From assembly GCF_037975245.1 (NCBI RefSeq), contig NC_092562.1, positions 23,861,554 through 23,925,553 on the forward strand: a stretch of DNA of 64,000 nucleotides, read 5' to 3'. The translations under genes and the position numbers were made by a program. Below are positions 9,301 through 20,879 of this stretch, one piece after another. How positions within the stretch are numbered: position 1 is the stretch's first letter; every line of letters starts with the position of its first letter. The notes under the pieces were generated by a model. It did no database searches and had not been told where the DNA came from. It worked only from the letters and a program-made list of their open reading frames with translations. This DNA is from Apostichopus japonicus (lineage: Eukaryota > Echinodermata > Holothuroidea > Aspidochirotida > Stichopodidae).

Positions 9301-12008
9301 CTTACTTATCAAAAGCTGAGGGACCATAAAGACCAAAGAGAGGGGGGTGGGGGGGGGGGAATCCATGAAAGATGTTAAAAAAACTGGGGAAAATGCTCAG
9401 AGGTGTTGTCACAGTGTCAAATGAAATGCTCTACATTAAAAAATAGAAACTATTGATAAGCATAAGCATAGTTCTGAATCTGTATTTAAAAGAAATATGG
9501 GAAGCATTCAAAATGGAACATGTTAGATAAAAAAAACAGTCAGAGTGTTGATGATATTAATTAGGATACTCGTGGATGGTGCTTGACCCAGGTGGTTGGG
9601 GGGGGGACATGGTAGTCTACTGGTAAAGACAAATCGTGCACACCAGCCATTTTTGACAATTTTCCCCATGCTATTACCACTCTGTACTGTACTCCAGTAT
9701 CAAGCTTCAAAGCACCTGTATTGACAGTATGAACAGTTCATAATATTTATCTGATAGAAACATGAATATTCATACTTATACATATTCATACATATATGAA
9801 TACCCAATAGAGAAACTTGGGTGTGTAGATATACTTCAAAATTAGCACACTGATCAAACCTTCGTTTTCATTTCAGGTGCTAATAAACTTACAATTTGCA
9901 ATAACAAGCTGCGCAGCAAAACACTTTTAATATCATACAATGCAACGATACCGCTGGAAGATTGCTACCTCAAGGAGTTTCCAATGCAAGGAGAAATGAT
10001 CAAGAAACCAATCCATGTCTTGCCTTTTACAATTTCGATTAATCAGAGTGCCAGCTCGATGAATTCAAGTTTTTCAGTGGAATGCTATCACCCACAGTTC
10101 AAGAAACTTTACACTGCTGGTCCGGTAATCAGTGATGAGGGTAAGAGGAGGGAGAGGTGATAAGGTTGATACCTGCAGTCACAGATAATATTTCTAGGTA
10201 GTGCTGGAAAAGAAATCAGCGATGGGGTTAAGAGGATTGGGAGGTGATGATGTTGATACCTGTAGTCACAGGTAATATTTATAGGTAGTGTTGTTAAAGA
10301 AATTAGTGATGAGGGTAAGAGGATTGGGATGTGGTGAGGTTGATACCTGTAGTCACAGGTAATATTTATAGGTAGTGTTGTTAAAGAAATTAGTGATGGG
10401 GTTAAGAGGATTGGGAGGTGATGATGTTGATACCTGTAGTCACAGATGTTATTTATAGGTAGTGCTGGAAAGGAAATTAGTGATGAGGATAAGAGGAGTG
10501 GGAGGTGATAAGGTTGATACCTGTAGTCACAGATTATATTTATAGGTAGTGCTGGAAAAGAAATAAGTGATGAGGATATGAGGAGTGGGTGGTGATGATG
10601 TTGATACCTGTAGTCACAGGTAAATATTTATAGGTAGTGCTGGAAAAGAAATAAGTGATAGGGAAAAGAGGAGGAAATTAGTGATAGGGAGGTGATGAGG
10701 TTGATACCTGTAGTCACAGATAATATTTATAGGTAGTGCTGGAAAAGAAATTAGTGATGAGGGTAATATGATTGGGAGGTGATGATGTTGATACCTGTAG
10801 TCACAGATAATATTTATAAGTAGTGCTGGAAAAGAAATTAGTAATGAGGTTAAGAGGATTGGGAGGTGATGAGGTTGATACTTGTAGTCACAGATCATAT
10901 TAAATGGTAGTGCTGGAAAAGAATAAAAAGAAAAAAAAATTACCTTTGATGACTTTGGTGGAGAAGGAGGTGTAGGTGGAAGGAACATGTTGTTGCTGTT
11001 GCACCATATTTGGAATGAATTACCTGTAGTCATCAGGCTGGCAACAAGTATAATCATTTTTTTTAAGAAGAAACTCAAGGCTTTATAAATAAGAAGGCTT
11101 GTGATGATGACATCTCTTAATTATTCCATTTTATTGTCTGAATGTTGGCTGTCCTTTACTTTTTGCCATGAGCTCTCTGCAGAGATAAGTTTTGCATAAT
11201 AAATCCTTCCTTTATTATTTACTTTGATGATTATTTTTTCAACATCAATGTAATTTAGTTTGGATGATTTTCACATTTTGTTTGACTCACTGCATCAGCC
11301 TTCTTAAATAATTTGTGAACCAAAAATAATTTGTTTGTTTGTTTGTTTCTTAATATCCATTGACAGTTTTGTTTCTTGCAGAAAATGAGCTCAAAGAATC
11401 TTTCTCCCTTGTTTCCCTTTCTTTCTCAGGTAAACAGCTTTGCGCAACAAAAAATATGATAGTCAAGGGCACAGACAACGGAGGTACTACGAGCAAAACA
11501 AAGGTCCACCAGTCATTCGTGACATACCATGTAGGACTCTTTGTAGTTTTCATAGTGGCAACAATAGTCTGCAGCGTGGCGGGAACCATCTTTCTTACCA
11601 GAAGATTGCGACTTCACCGCAGAAGACAAGGTCAAAGGTTAGTTTGATTTCTAGGTCGCTCTGTAGAATGACAAACCTGTTGAAAGTTGTGTTCATTTTG
11701 TTTTTTCAGCCATCCAGTGTTGACAAATGTTTTATAAAGTGGTAATATCCTTGCATATCTCTGATTTTTGTTTTCCAATTTTGCTGATGTCAAACACATT
11801 GCACCTTAAGGGCTCCTAATTGGTAAATGGTTCTGTCCCTTCCAAGTATAACTCGGATTATCTTCAATGTCTCTGTGGAACAGCCAACAATACTATCTTG
11901 CAGTCGTCTTTGATGAGTTGACAAATCTAATCGTTTTCTTCCAGATTGCTAGTAAATGAGGACGGAGATGAAGCTGCCTTCAGAGAGTACAGAGAAATGG
12001 AATCATAG
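6153..12008 (+). CDS. Unrecognised single-pass type I membrane protein, complete gene
   Basis: Six exons join in frame to 999 nt (332 residues plus stop): 6153-6318, 7546-7788, 8555-8608, 9877-10140, 11430-11637 and 11945-12008. The first four introns are all in phase 1, the usual arrangement for extracellular modules; the fifth is in phase 2. The N-terminus has a KKRRR cluster and then a hydrophobic stretch (about residues 17-33) that may be a signal peptide. The ectodomain has N-glycosylation sequons (HNSS, YNIS, YNAT, INQS, MNSS) and about nine cysteines. It falls into two stretches with beta-sandwich-like spacing that could be divergent FN3 or Ig folds. A transmembrane helix (HVGLFVVFIVATIVCSVAG) is followed by a basic stop-transfer RRLRLHRRR and a short tail ending EYREMES, where YREM fits a YxxPhi sorting signal. 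I do not recognise the family; a receptor or adhesion role is only a guess. The start ATG has G at -3 and +4. Confidence 0.78.
7546..7788 (+). CDS. Membrane protein gene, exon 2 (first ectodomain half)
   Basis: The acceptor is ACATTTTGACAG. The exon is 243 nt, phase 1 at both ends. It encodes LPVCADINPSPAPDK onward, with an alternating hydrophobic pattern (VLILWAHLKL, YNISIKC) typical of beta strands. The donor is ATAG|GTTAGT. Confidence 0.75.
8555..8608 (+). CDS. Membrane protein gene, exon 3 (54-nt linker)
   Basis: A symmetric phase 1-1 microexon encoding DQYSSSPCTSANWLEQE between TTTTCACAG and GTGAGA. Because it is symmetric it could be skipped without changing frame. Confidence 0.68.
9669..9790. 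repeat. Dispersed CAGTATGAACAGTTC repeat, copy 1
   Basis: Shares TTACCACTCTGTACTGT, TGACAGTATGAACAGTTC and a GATAGAAA...ATATTCATACT tail with 43452-43575 and 60408-60555. Confidence 0.75.
9877..10140 (+). CDS. Membrane protein gene, exon 4 (second ectodomain half)
   Basis: 264 nt, phase 1-1, acceptor CATTTCAG, donor GATGAGG|GTAAGA. It carries three sequons and cysteines in TICNN, EDCY and VECY contexts. The last 30 nt and the donor are repeated many times in the next intron. Confidence 0.78.
10111..10930 (+). repeat. Intronic array of about 87-bp units seeded on the exon 4 end
   Basis: About nine units of 86-88 bp follow exon 4. Each carries a version of the exon tail and splice donor; the copy at about 10302-10323 matches AGTGATGAGGGTAAGAGGA exactly. 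The remainder of each unit reads GGTTGATACCTGTAGTCACAG plus an AT-rich spacer. Other copies have changed the donor to GTTAAG, GATAAG or GATATG. The long minus-strand open frame across the array is a by-product of the repeat. Confidence 0.85.
11430..11637 (+). CDS. Membrane protein gene, exon 5 (transmembrane helix)
   Basis: A strong pyrimidine tract ending CTTTCTTTCTCAG precedes 11430; an alternative in-frame acceptor would start the exon at 11382 and add 16 residues. It encodes a short juxtamembrane stalk, the hydrophobic helix and the basic stop-transfer segment. The donor is CAAAG|GTTAGT, phase 2. Confidence 0.75.
11945..12008 (+). CDS. Membrane protein gene, exon 6 (cytoplasmic tail)
   Basis: The acceptor is GTTTTCTTCCAG. 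It encodes LLVNEDGDEAAFREYREMES and a TAG stop at 12006-12008. The acidic tail with YREM near the end suggests clathrin-adaptor sorting; this is an inference from motif form only. Confidence 0.72.
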
Positions 12009-12565
12009 CAAAGGATATGTGAAAGGAGTGACCAAAACAACAGACTGAAAATCAGACGAAACAACAGAATTAAGATATCAAAATGCCATTGAGATACAAG
12101 AAGGATGGAACATGGAAGCAAAGATGAACTCTGTAACGACACAGTTTCAAAATTTCAGGCCTAAAGACCGCAAGAGGAAGCCTATTTTTGAAGGATTTTT
12201 TTTTATGAGAAACTGTACTCAAGGTAATTAATTTTGTGGAATTATCACTCTCAATAGTTGGAATCTAGGGCAGGAAGCTCAAAACAGCATTTGGGGTTCT
12301 GTTCTAACTCAAAGAATTACCTGAAGAGGTGTAACACAGTGTTATTGTTTATATACCTGTCCAGGAAGGAACTCATACGCCAAGCTTCTATTCCGGAAAG
12401 GCATAATTCATACGTATAACCAGTTGAATGAAAAGTACAAAATGTAACACATAACATGTAAAGTACAATGCTAGATATATATCAAATTAACAATAATAAT
12501 AATGATGCTTATAACATTCGTAATTATTTGGGTATTAGTAGTAAGTTTTCCCCTCAGACACATTT

Positions 12566-12571
12566 AATAAA
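12566..12571 (+). terminator. Candidate AATAAA polyadenylation signal
   Basis: First AATAAA after the stop codon of the membrane protein gene, about 560 bp downstream. Supported only by position and sequence. Confidence 0.3.
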
Positions 12572-13621
12572 AGCAAACCTGCAATTTTAATTTGAGTGTC
12601 CCACCCGATTTACCTATCATTGTACTTTGTATAATCCCTTCCTTTCAAGTGAACATGTTAGTTGACCATGTACTGTCTTCCAGGGTTGGTGCTTGTAACG
12701 TTTTAAATGGATTGTGGGTTATACTGCTCGTTTTCATAAATAGTACTACCATAGACTGGTTTTTTTCACAGAACTGGTGTTATCGGATACTTATAAATAC
12801 TCAGTGACAAGTTTCAATATTTTGACCATTTATATATATTTCATTTGCAAAATGTTAATCATCCTATTGTTATCAATTCTTTTGTGAATAAGTTTTGCAT
12901 TAATTCAGAAATTTTTCCCGAGATATATTTTTTTTACACTAGGTGTCTGCTACATCTTCAAGGTCATCCTTATTGACTCCAGATGTGCTAGAATGTCAAA
13001 TAATGTCACTCATGTTGAAATTTAACCAGCATTTAACTGCCACTCTCAACCACTGCCAAATCATCACAGATCTGTTAATTGTGTGATTAAACATTTTGCT
13101 GTATCTAAGGGGATAATATGGATGATCTGAAGTTTTATCAAACTGCAAAATTTAGCATTGAGAGGCAACACTGATGACTTTAAAGTTGTATTTGAAATGA
13201 TTGAGTAGGTTATGTTGAAGATGGATTGGGTAGGGTTTGTGGGATATGGAAGGGGGTTGGGGAGGGGGGGGGGGAAGCTGCTAAATTTCTAATCAAATTT
13301 TGAGTAGCACTAATAGATTGCTTTCAACTGCTATATCAAAATTTGGCATCTCTTTTTGCCAAAAGATGTGTTATAAAAAATGAGTCAATTATAAACAGAT
13401 GTAAAAGTCAATGGTTGTTTAGGCTATACTTAGAATAGGACAATTGATTCTATGCTAGAGCATGCCTGCATTGGAATGCATAATGGGATTTAATAGTGTG
13501 AAGTACATTAAATAGCAGCTGGTTGTGTTTACAGAGTAAACTTCCATAAAAACCAAACATATTTTAAAGGAAACAATATTGCATTGTTTGTCGCTCCAAT
13601 GGCAATTGATATCTTCAATTT

Positions 13622-15366
13622 CTTATCGCTAGTGTTCGACCGATTGTATGACAATCGGTTTTACCGATTACCGATTATTTCCTGTGACAATCGGCCGATT
13701 GCCGATTACCGATTACCGATTATTTCAAAATTTTCGTGGAACTGGCCTAATGTATGATTAAGTGTTATGCATGATTACCAACTTCTAGGCCAATACAATC
13801 AAAGATGTAAATGAACCACTTAACTTTTCACAGTAAAGATTAATGGAGCAAGTAAAGAACACTGTAATACATACATGGGGCGATGTACGATTATAACGAG
13901 GAGTCGCAATATTGCAATCCCGCCACAACACAGTACTGTACAGACAGAAGGGGGGAAATAGTAGCCATTGGCTACGAAATGAAAAACAAAAAAGTTAGGG
14001 ACAGGTTTTACAACTGCTACGAAAACCATTATCAGTGTTGCAACTCAAACGTAAATAAAGTAAAAAGTATATCGCACGTAAATAAAATATTCGTTATTTC
14101 GTTAGCTGATATCGAAATATGTGATCTGATATGAAAAATAATGTGTAGGCCTAGTAAGAGTAAGTTGGCCTGACGTTTCGATCCTAGCAGGATCGAAATG
14201 TAACGCCACATTACTTATAACATATTTTTACAAAGGCTCTTTAGTGGATAAGCAGTTTGCTAACAGTTTTATTTTATTATGAAAAATAAAACAATCCCGA
14301 ACGTTTGCTTCAAGTTTTCAATTACCATCTGCGCGGTAAAACTTACGATCGAACGAACGTTGTTTCAAACGATCATACACAGTAAGTCAATGGCGCTTCT
14401 CCATTGACTTAACTACATGTGGGAGAAATCACACACTAAAGTCCCATTGACTTTGTCGCGGCGTGTCACTGGAAATCAGACTTGCTTAAAGTCGGTTGCG
14501 GTAATGAGTTTAGTTACTGTTAGCACGTATGGTGGTAGATGCGGCATAGGAAAAAAAGTTCATCGGGTTTTTCGTAAAAATATGCGTAAGAATGTTTGCC
14601 TAATCACAAAATACTGTTATGCAGTAGAACTTCTGAGGAATGTCGCCAAACGTGTTTATGGACTTTTAGGTGTATTTGGAGCCTTGATTTCATCATTTTA
14701 TGCCATTTGTAAAATCTTGGGCGCATTTTCAAACTTAACAGTTCTGAAGCTCAACCGTTCTTCAGCCAGACTAGCCTAATGTACGTAGTTCTCACAATGA
14801 ACAAAGCCTAATGTTATTGTTTTCACTTTCCAGTTTTCACCTACAGTGAAACGGCCAAAGTGGTTCAAAAGTATACTGATTTGGTGATTATATTTAGTAT
14901 AGACAATTTTTCTTTCGTATAAATCGTTTAACATGATGACAGGTGGTTCTGTTAGATGCAACAAGCGAAGTAAAAAAATAAGTCGTTCCCCTAAGCTTAT
15001 CGCGGGTATACTGCGTGTTGTTACGAGGGTATACAACATGATGTTAACTGACAAAACTGGATAGTGTATCGAACAGCATTTGTGCAAACTCGCGCAAGCG
15101 ACTTACGATACCGTTCCACGGTAGATTAGCGCACCTTCCCCGGTTATGAATAGCATTGGAATCGAACGCTCAAATTTTTTTTCTCCCGTTGTAGTTGTGG
15201 TGTTTCAAAAGCGCGGAAAATACAATCCTTTATGTGGAACGTAATAATCGGTTCCAACTAATCGGTAGCGCAATGGATTTTGCCGATGCCGATTATTTAC
15301 CGATTATCTGATAATCGGCCCGATGCCGATTGTCTAACCGATTATCGGTCGAACACTACTTATCGC
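13622..15366. mobile_element. hAT-like element with ACCGATT-rich ends, 8-bp target duplication
   Basis: Element 13630-15358 (1,729 bp) starts TAGTGTTCGACCGAT and ends ATCGGTCGAACACTA, with perfect flanking copies of CTTATCGC (13622-13629 and 15359-15366). Both ends carry several ACCGATTA/AATCGG words, a subterminal repeat structure like transposase-binding sites. No transposase is recognised in the short internal frames. Around 14157-14290 it shares a stretch including TTTCGATCCTAGCAGGATC with 56222-56345. Confidence 0.88.
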
Positions 15367-17134
15367 TGCTTTTTGAGTGGATAATACAACTGGCAAAATA
15401 CTCTGTTGTTTTAGCCCACCAAAATGTTCACCAGGAATGGTGACAATTAACAAAATCTTGACTTATTTGCCAACAACAAGATACAGCATAATGTTTAATG
15501 TGTGCCACACATACATTACTCTGTATTTTGTTTATGTTATTGCATGTCACTACACATTATGTGGTAAAGAGCCTAGCCTACCATGAAGTTTGTATATAAG
15601 AACTGAGGATAGTGTTATCAATATCACTCACTCACTCTAAATGCTGATATCTAACTTATAATGCATCAGTTTGAGTAAGAGGTTAAATTCATTCAGAAAT
15701 CTAAACGGAAGTGTAATGTAGCAAGATGGATGTAACCAGCTGCAAATAGAGTATAGACTACAGCTAAAACTGTAATTGGGTAAAGAGGTATAACCATGCA
15801 CATGGGTGTATAGTGGTGTGATTTCTCTATTCTTTCTGACAATGTTCTATGTCATAGCAATGCTTTACAAATCATTTACATCTGCTTTTCTCATTGCAAG
15901 TTTTTAATCTGTGACAAAATGGAAACTCTTTTGGGTTGTCGAAGAACTGCAATAATGTACAGAATTGTAAAATATTGTGTAATATTAAGCCTATTTACTA
16001 TTATTATCTTGTATACTACTAAATATGGTGAGGTTTTGTGATGGTCTTGTATATACTACTAAAATATGGTGAGGTTTTGTTCTTTAAAAAGTTGAACCAT
16101 TTAACAGACAAGTTTTATTTTTATGAAGTGAACAGTAACACCAAGGAGTATTTGGAATTTTGCACAATAGTTTGTGTGAAACATTGAATTTTTTGATGAA
16201 ATAAGGAGTTTTAAGTACAATTACCACATGTTGTTAAAGTCATGAACGTTAGGTGATGTGTATATAACCTTTTCAGTGTTGTGAATTTCATATCCAAACC
16301 CCATCGTCCCTTTTCACTCAATATCATCTCTGTTGTGGGGTTATTATGTACACACAAATTATTCAATGTGATACGAACAGGAGATTTATTTACTTTTATT
16401 TAGATTAAAATTGATATGATGTCATCATCATTTCTGTCTGTACCCATTCATCTGCTTTTGACCATAAAACTAAATCATTGACATAAAAAATTGACAGAAG
16501 TTTCAAATGGATTTGTTTATGTATTGATTTCCAAGACTTTTGGGTCAATTCAATTGAGGTAAAAGACAAAAGGAGTCAAAGAAAATGCTTGTTAAAACTT
16601 GACTTTTCTAGAGTTTGTTTCTCAATGTATCAAAGTAAAAATCTTTCCCCTATTTAAGGATGACTACCAATCAGTTCTAACAGCTCAACCCCTTTCTCCT
16701 CTGGTTTCCTAAAGATTGTTCTATGAGCATTTGTAAAAAAAGGTTGACACATTGAATAGTCAAAGGTTTCTATCATATTCACTGCTGAATTTACCCAGAG
16801 GTTTACACTGTATATTTATTATTTCAAGCTATGTTTGGTCTTAAAGTTTTCGTTTCCTTATTCTATTTTTTTTGACATATATTAAATAAAAGTGCCATTT
16901 GAGAAAAGGTAACTTCATCTATTTTGTTTGGTATATAAGTGAGAAGGACAGAGTTTTTTCTTTCTTTTTTTACTTTTTCTCTTGAGCATGAACAGAGTTC
17001 AATCTGGTTACTCCTGACTTGGTTTATACCCGGAAGAAAATCAGTTAACTAACGTAAAATGTTTGAACAGTAATTAAGGCAAAAATTCACTCTTTCCTCT
17101 ATTGAATTTGAAACAGGCTAACCACTGTGATACT
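15367..17134. other. Intergenic, nothing recognised
   Basis: AT-rich sequence with no supported exon, RNA gene or clear repeat structure. Open frames are short and lack family features. Confidence 0.55.
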
Positions 17135-19277
17135 GTTAGCAGGTGCGTATCCAGGGGGGGGGCGTTGGGGGCGCGCGCCCCCCGGGTAAGAAAAAGAGAA
17201 GAGAAAAAAGAGAAGAAAAAAGGAAAAAAGAGGGGAAAAAAGAGGAGGAGGAGAGGAAGGAAGGGAAAAGAAAAAGAAGAAAGAGAGAAAAAGGAGAAAA
17301 GAGGGAGTAAAAGCAAAACACGAAGACACCGGGAAGAGAAAGAAGAACGGTGACATCATTACAGCGCTGAAGGGTAGCCAGTGACGGATCAATGATTTCG
17401 TAAAAGTGTGACTCACCCTACCCCTTACACCGACAACTTCATTTTTTGACGTTTCCATTTTCCTCTCTCACTAATGATCTATATATATACTACATATGGT
17501 CTATCATAACGCGTGTGTAGAATTGTGCTATGAAACCAACTGTGGCTGGTCTCGAACTCGACCGTGTCGTCGGGGAACATGACGCATTTTGGGATGGGGG
17601 CGACCGCCTGCCCCCCCCCCCATTCAGCATTTTTTTTAAATGATATCGCTAAGTAATTTCAAAATAGAAAGTGCTTAGAGGCAACTTACAAGGCCTGGGA
17701 AGTGTCATTTCCAGCGATCTGGGAGACATTTTCGGCCAAAATTTGCTTGTACGCTTCGCGCCAATCTATGGTGGCGCTACGCTTAGATAATTTGCCTACA
17801 GGCTTCGCCCCTCCCAAATTCCTCGCTACGCGCCTGTTCGAATTTGTAACGCAAACAGCAGATATCACATCATATCAGTGAACATGAAAATGGCGTTCCA
17901 GGATGAAAAGCCTCAAAACTGTCCGACTTGCCTGAAAAAATAACCAAAAATTTTCGCGCGCGAAGCGCGCGTTCAACGTGTTCGTGACAATATCATATAA
18001 GCAAGCATCGGTTATTACATCGCATGCCATCATGTACCGTACGGTCCGTTCAAATTGCGCAGTATACCGCCAAATGCTAATTTAAACAACGACATGTCTC
18101 ATGTAGATGTATAAAAAGCATGGAGGTCCAATTATGTCAAAACTCTCTTTTACATTAGTAATGGCGAATTAGGGCCTGCACCCCCGCCGCGCAGTGGCGG
18201 AGCGTCCATATGGTCAGGGGGCGGATGCCCCCTGACGGACTCAAATGGACTGCTGGCGCCTTTATCAGCTGTTTACCACTTTTTACTTATTCTAGATTAT
18301 TGACTTTTTTATTGCGCTCTCATCTACTTATTGACATTTGTCACATTTTGTTGGTGTACTGTAATTTTCTGACAAAATGGCGATGACACCTATTTATTCT
18401 TCGTTATCTGCAAATTAGCAAGGACCGGAAAGGGTCATTTCCTGCGATCTAGGGAGTATCTTTACTCAAAAATTTTCTGTACGCTAAGCGCCAACCAGTG
18501 GTGGCGCTCCGCTTAGATAGTGTCGAAAGCGCCCCTTCAGACCATTCTCGCCACTCCTGACCAATACCCCTAGCGCCGCCACTGCCGCCGCGCCTCCTAC
18601 GCCTATGTGTGTAGTGTTCGGTTTCGGAAATATCTGCTATTTTTTCATTTCCTTCAACCAAGTTTCATAATAGCCGTTATAACAGGTTTTAATATTTGTA
18701 CACCAATAAATTAACTGTGTCTGAATTTTCCAAAATTTCTGACCAACATTCTACATCACACTTCCCGCTACTCGTGCAATTTTGACCGGTCTGTTAGGGG
18801 TTGAAGGAAGTTTTTTCTGTATTGGTTGTCCATAGATGAAATTTTGTACAACATTATGGGTATGTTTTGAAGTGAGTTTTTTCACGAGAAATGTGAATTT
18901 TCAAATTCTGAACAAATATGGGGCTTAAAACCTTGAAAAGTGGGGCTGACGGGTACTGTGGGCCGCGACGTAGAATCACCTACAAAAGCAAAGACCCACA
19001 GGAGATGCGATCAGGTCGAACATGATGTGTGCCGGGTTGACAATCTTCAAAAAGGTTATAGATGGAAAAAAAAAACTATTATGAAATACTTGGTTCGAAG
19101 GCAAAAAGTGTACATCTGGTGGTCATTTCAAGCCCGAGAAGTGCCGTTTCCGGTGATCTGGGGGGTTTCAAAACAAGAAATTTTCTTGTACGCTGCGCGC
19201 CAACCGATGGTGGCGCTCCGCTTAGATAGTAATTCGCGCCCCCCGGGTTTGAAAATCCTGGATACGCGCCTGGTTAG
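17135..19277. mobile_element. Composite DNA element, 5-bp target duplication
   Basis: Element 17140-19272 (2,133 bp) begins CAGGTGCGTATCCAGG and ends CCTGGATACGCGCCTG. GTTAG flanks it at 17135-17139 and 19273-19277. Its flanks match the continuous sequence at 24495-24703, which has one GTTAG and no insertion, so the empty target is known. It contains three copies of the hairpin core module (about 17748, 18478, 19188) and internal sequences resembling other termini, so it is probably nested. No transposase is visible. Confidence 0.85.
17185..17350. repeat. Purine-rich GAAAA/GGAAG tract
   Basis: A low-complexity AG tract inside the composite element. Both the Lys/Arg/Glu-rich plus-strand frame and the Phe/Ser/Leu-rich minus-strand frames across it are compositional. 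Confidence 0.85.
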
Positions 19278-20879
19278 TGTTACTTATCATTGTGACTTCC
19301 TAGTCCTACAATGATGTGACCTCAGGTAACATTTACATTTACAGTAACATTAACTTAGTTTTAAGATAGACCCAAATTTACTAAAAAAGATACGTTAGTA
19401 TAATACAACGGCCCGGACATTTTCCAAGTATCGCGTGATCTGCGAAGTAACGAAAGCTATCTTCCATACCTTAACTCGGTCCAGTGGAAGTCATGCACAC
19501 TTACAGTGTGAATTTATTGTGTTGACTGTCACTCTCCAAACTCTTCTACATTTTAGTATCCGCTTCTACACGAAATCATTGCGATTAGGAACATTATTGC
19601 GAAGTGGGGAAGTAGAGAGTTGGTCTGTACTGAGATGGTCTCGCATTGGGTTGTGAGACTATACCAAAGAGGGCACACAATTCTTTTGACCAGTCTGAGG
19701 ATGGTATATCTATAGGTGAATGGTGATGTGGGGATATTGGTTACTACAGCACTGTGGATGGAAGGGTTAGGCTTTCGCTACCAATTAGATGCCAAACTAT
19801 CACTTAAAAAAAAAAAAATACACGTAAATGTGCCCCATAAACTAAGCACACAATAACGGTATAAATGCATTACTATGCAGTACTCATGTGAACAAACAAC
19901 CGCGTCGAACAGGTTTTACGGTAGCCTACGTAGGCAATAAATTGTGTCTCGACATAGTTTAGTTACGTAGGCTGAGAGGATAGCTCCTACGAGGGGGGAA
20001 GGAAAGTTTAAGCCTCTTGTCGAACGTTCATCACGAAATGTCAACAGTTCATCTCGGACTATCGACAGTCTAGTTCATCGCATCATTTTAACTTATTCCA
20101 CCGAAAGTATCTGACTGGGCTATGTAGTAAACACGACTATAGTGGCCCGGCCGCGAATACTCCCAAACTGAACTGACACTGAAATTATTTCCTCTATTCT
20201 GACTGGCTCTCAGCGAGCATGTGATATACTTAAGTATTCAACATGGGCCCTCCATACTCTGTCGATATCAGTATGATCAACACAAACAAATTCAAGATAT
20301 TCACATTAGCAACTTTCCAGAACTTTTGGTAGGTATATATGAACGAAATTATACAGTGTTCTTAATACAATGAAGCAACTATTCCCAGCTACTGCGCCCA
20401 TTATAGGCAGTCCTCGGTCGTTTGTTTACTCGCTTGACTCCGCTCTACACGACACGTGTAATGTAGCCTATTGTACTGCGTATAGTATACAACACAATAA
20501 AACAAAGTTCATTTGTAATTGTCAGGGGCGTAGCCAGGATTTCAAAGTTGTAGGCACGACTATCTGAGCGGAGCGCCACCATCGGTTGGCGGAAAGCGTA
20601 CAATAAAATTTTTGGTTTTACAAACCCCCCATATGGCCGGAAACGGCCCTTCCCGAGTGTTCATTCTGGTTCCCTGGCCTCATGCTAACTTGAGACACCT
20701 CATTCAATATCACTTTTAAACCAAAAAACAAACGAGTTAAAATAGTACGTAATGCAATACTACATAATGTATTTAAAATTAGCAAGGTACATGTACAGCT
20801 TCTGAACATAGATACAAAGATAGGCCAGAAATGTCTTTGATGCAACTATAGCCAGTAATTGTGTTTGATACAACTGTAA

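Noticed and set aside
10614..11078. 154-codon minus-strand frame with repeated ICDYRYQ peptides
   Set aside because: Antisense of the donor-bearing intronic array.
14417..14779. 120-codon frame inside the ACCGATT-ended element as a transposase
   Set aside because: No transposase motif seen; basic composition only, and no supporting splice structure.
17099..17458. Highly charged or Phe/Ser-rich frames
   Set aside because: Purine-rich low-complexity tract inside a transposon.
20370..20567. Short plus-strand frame ending in the CAGGGGCGTAGCC terminus
   Set aside because: No family features, and its end is transposon sequence.
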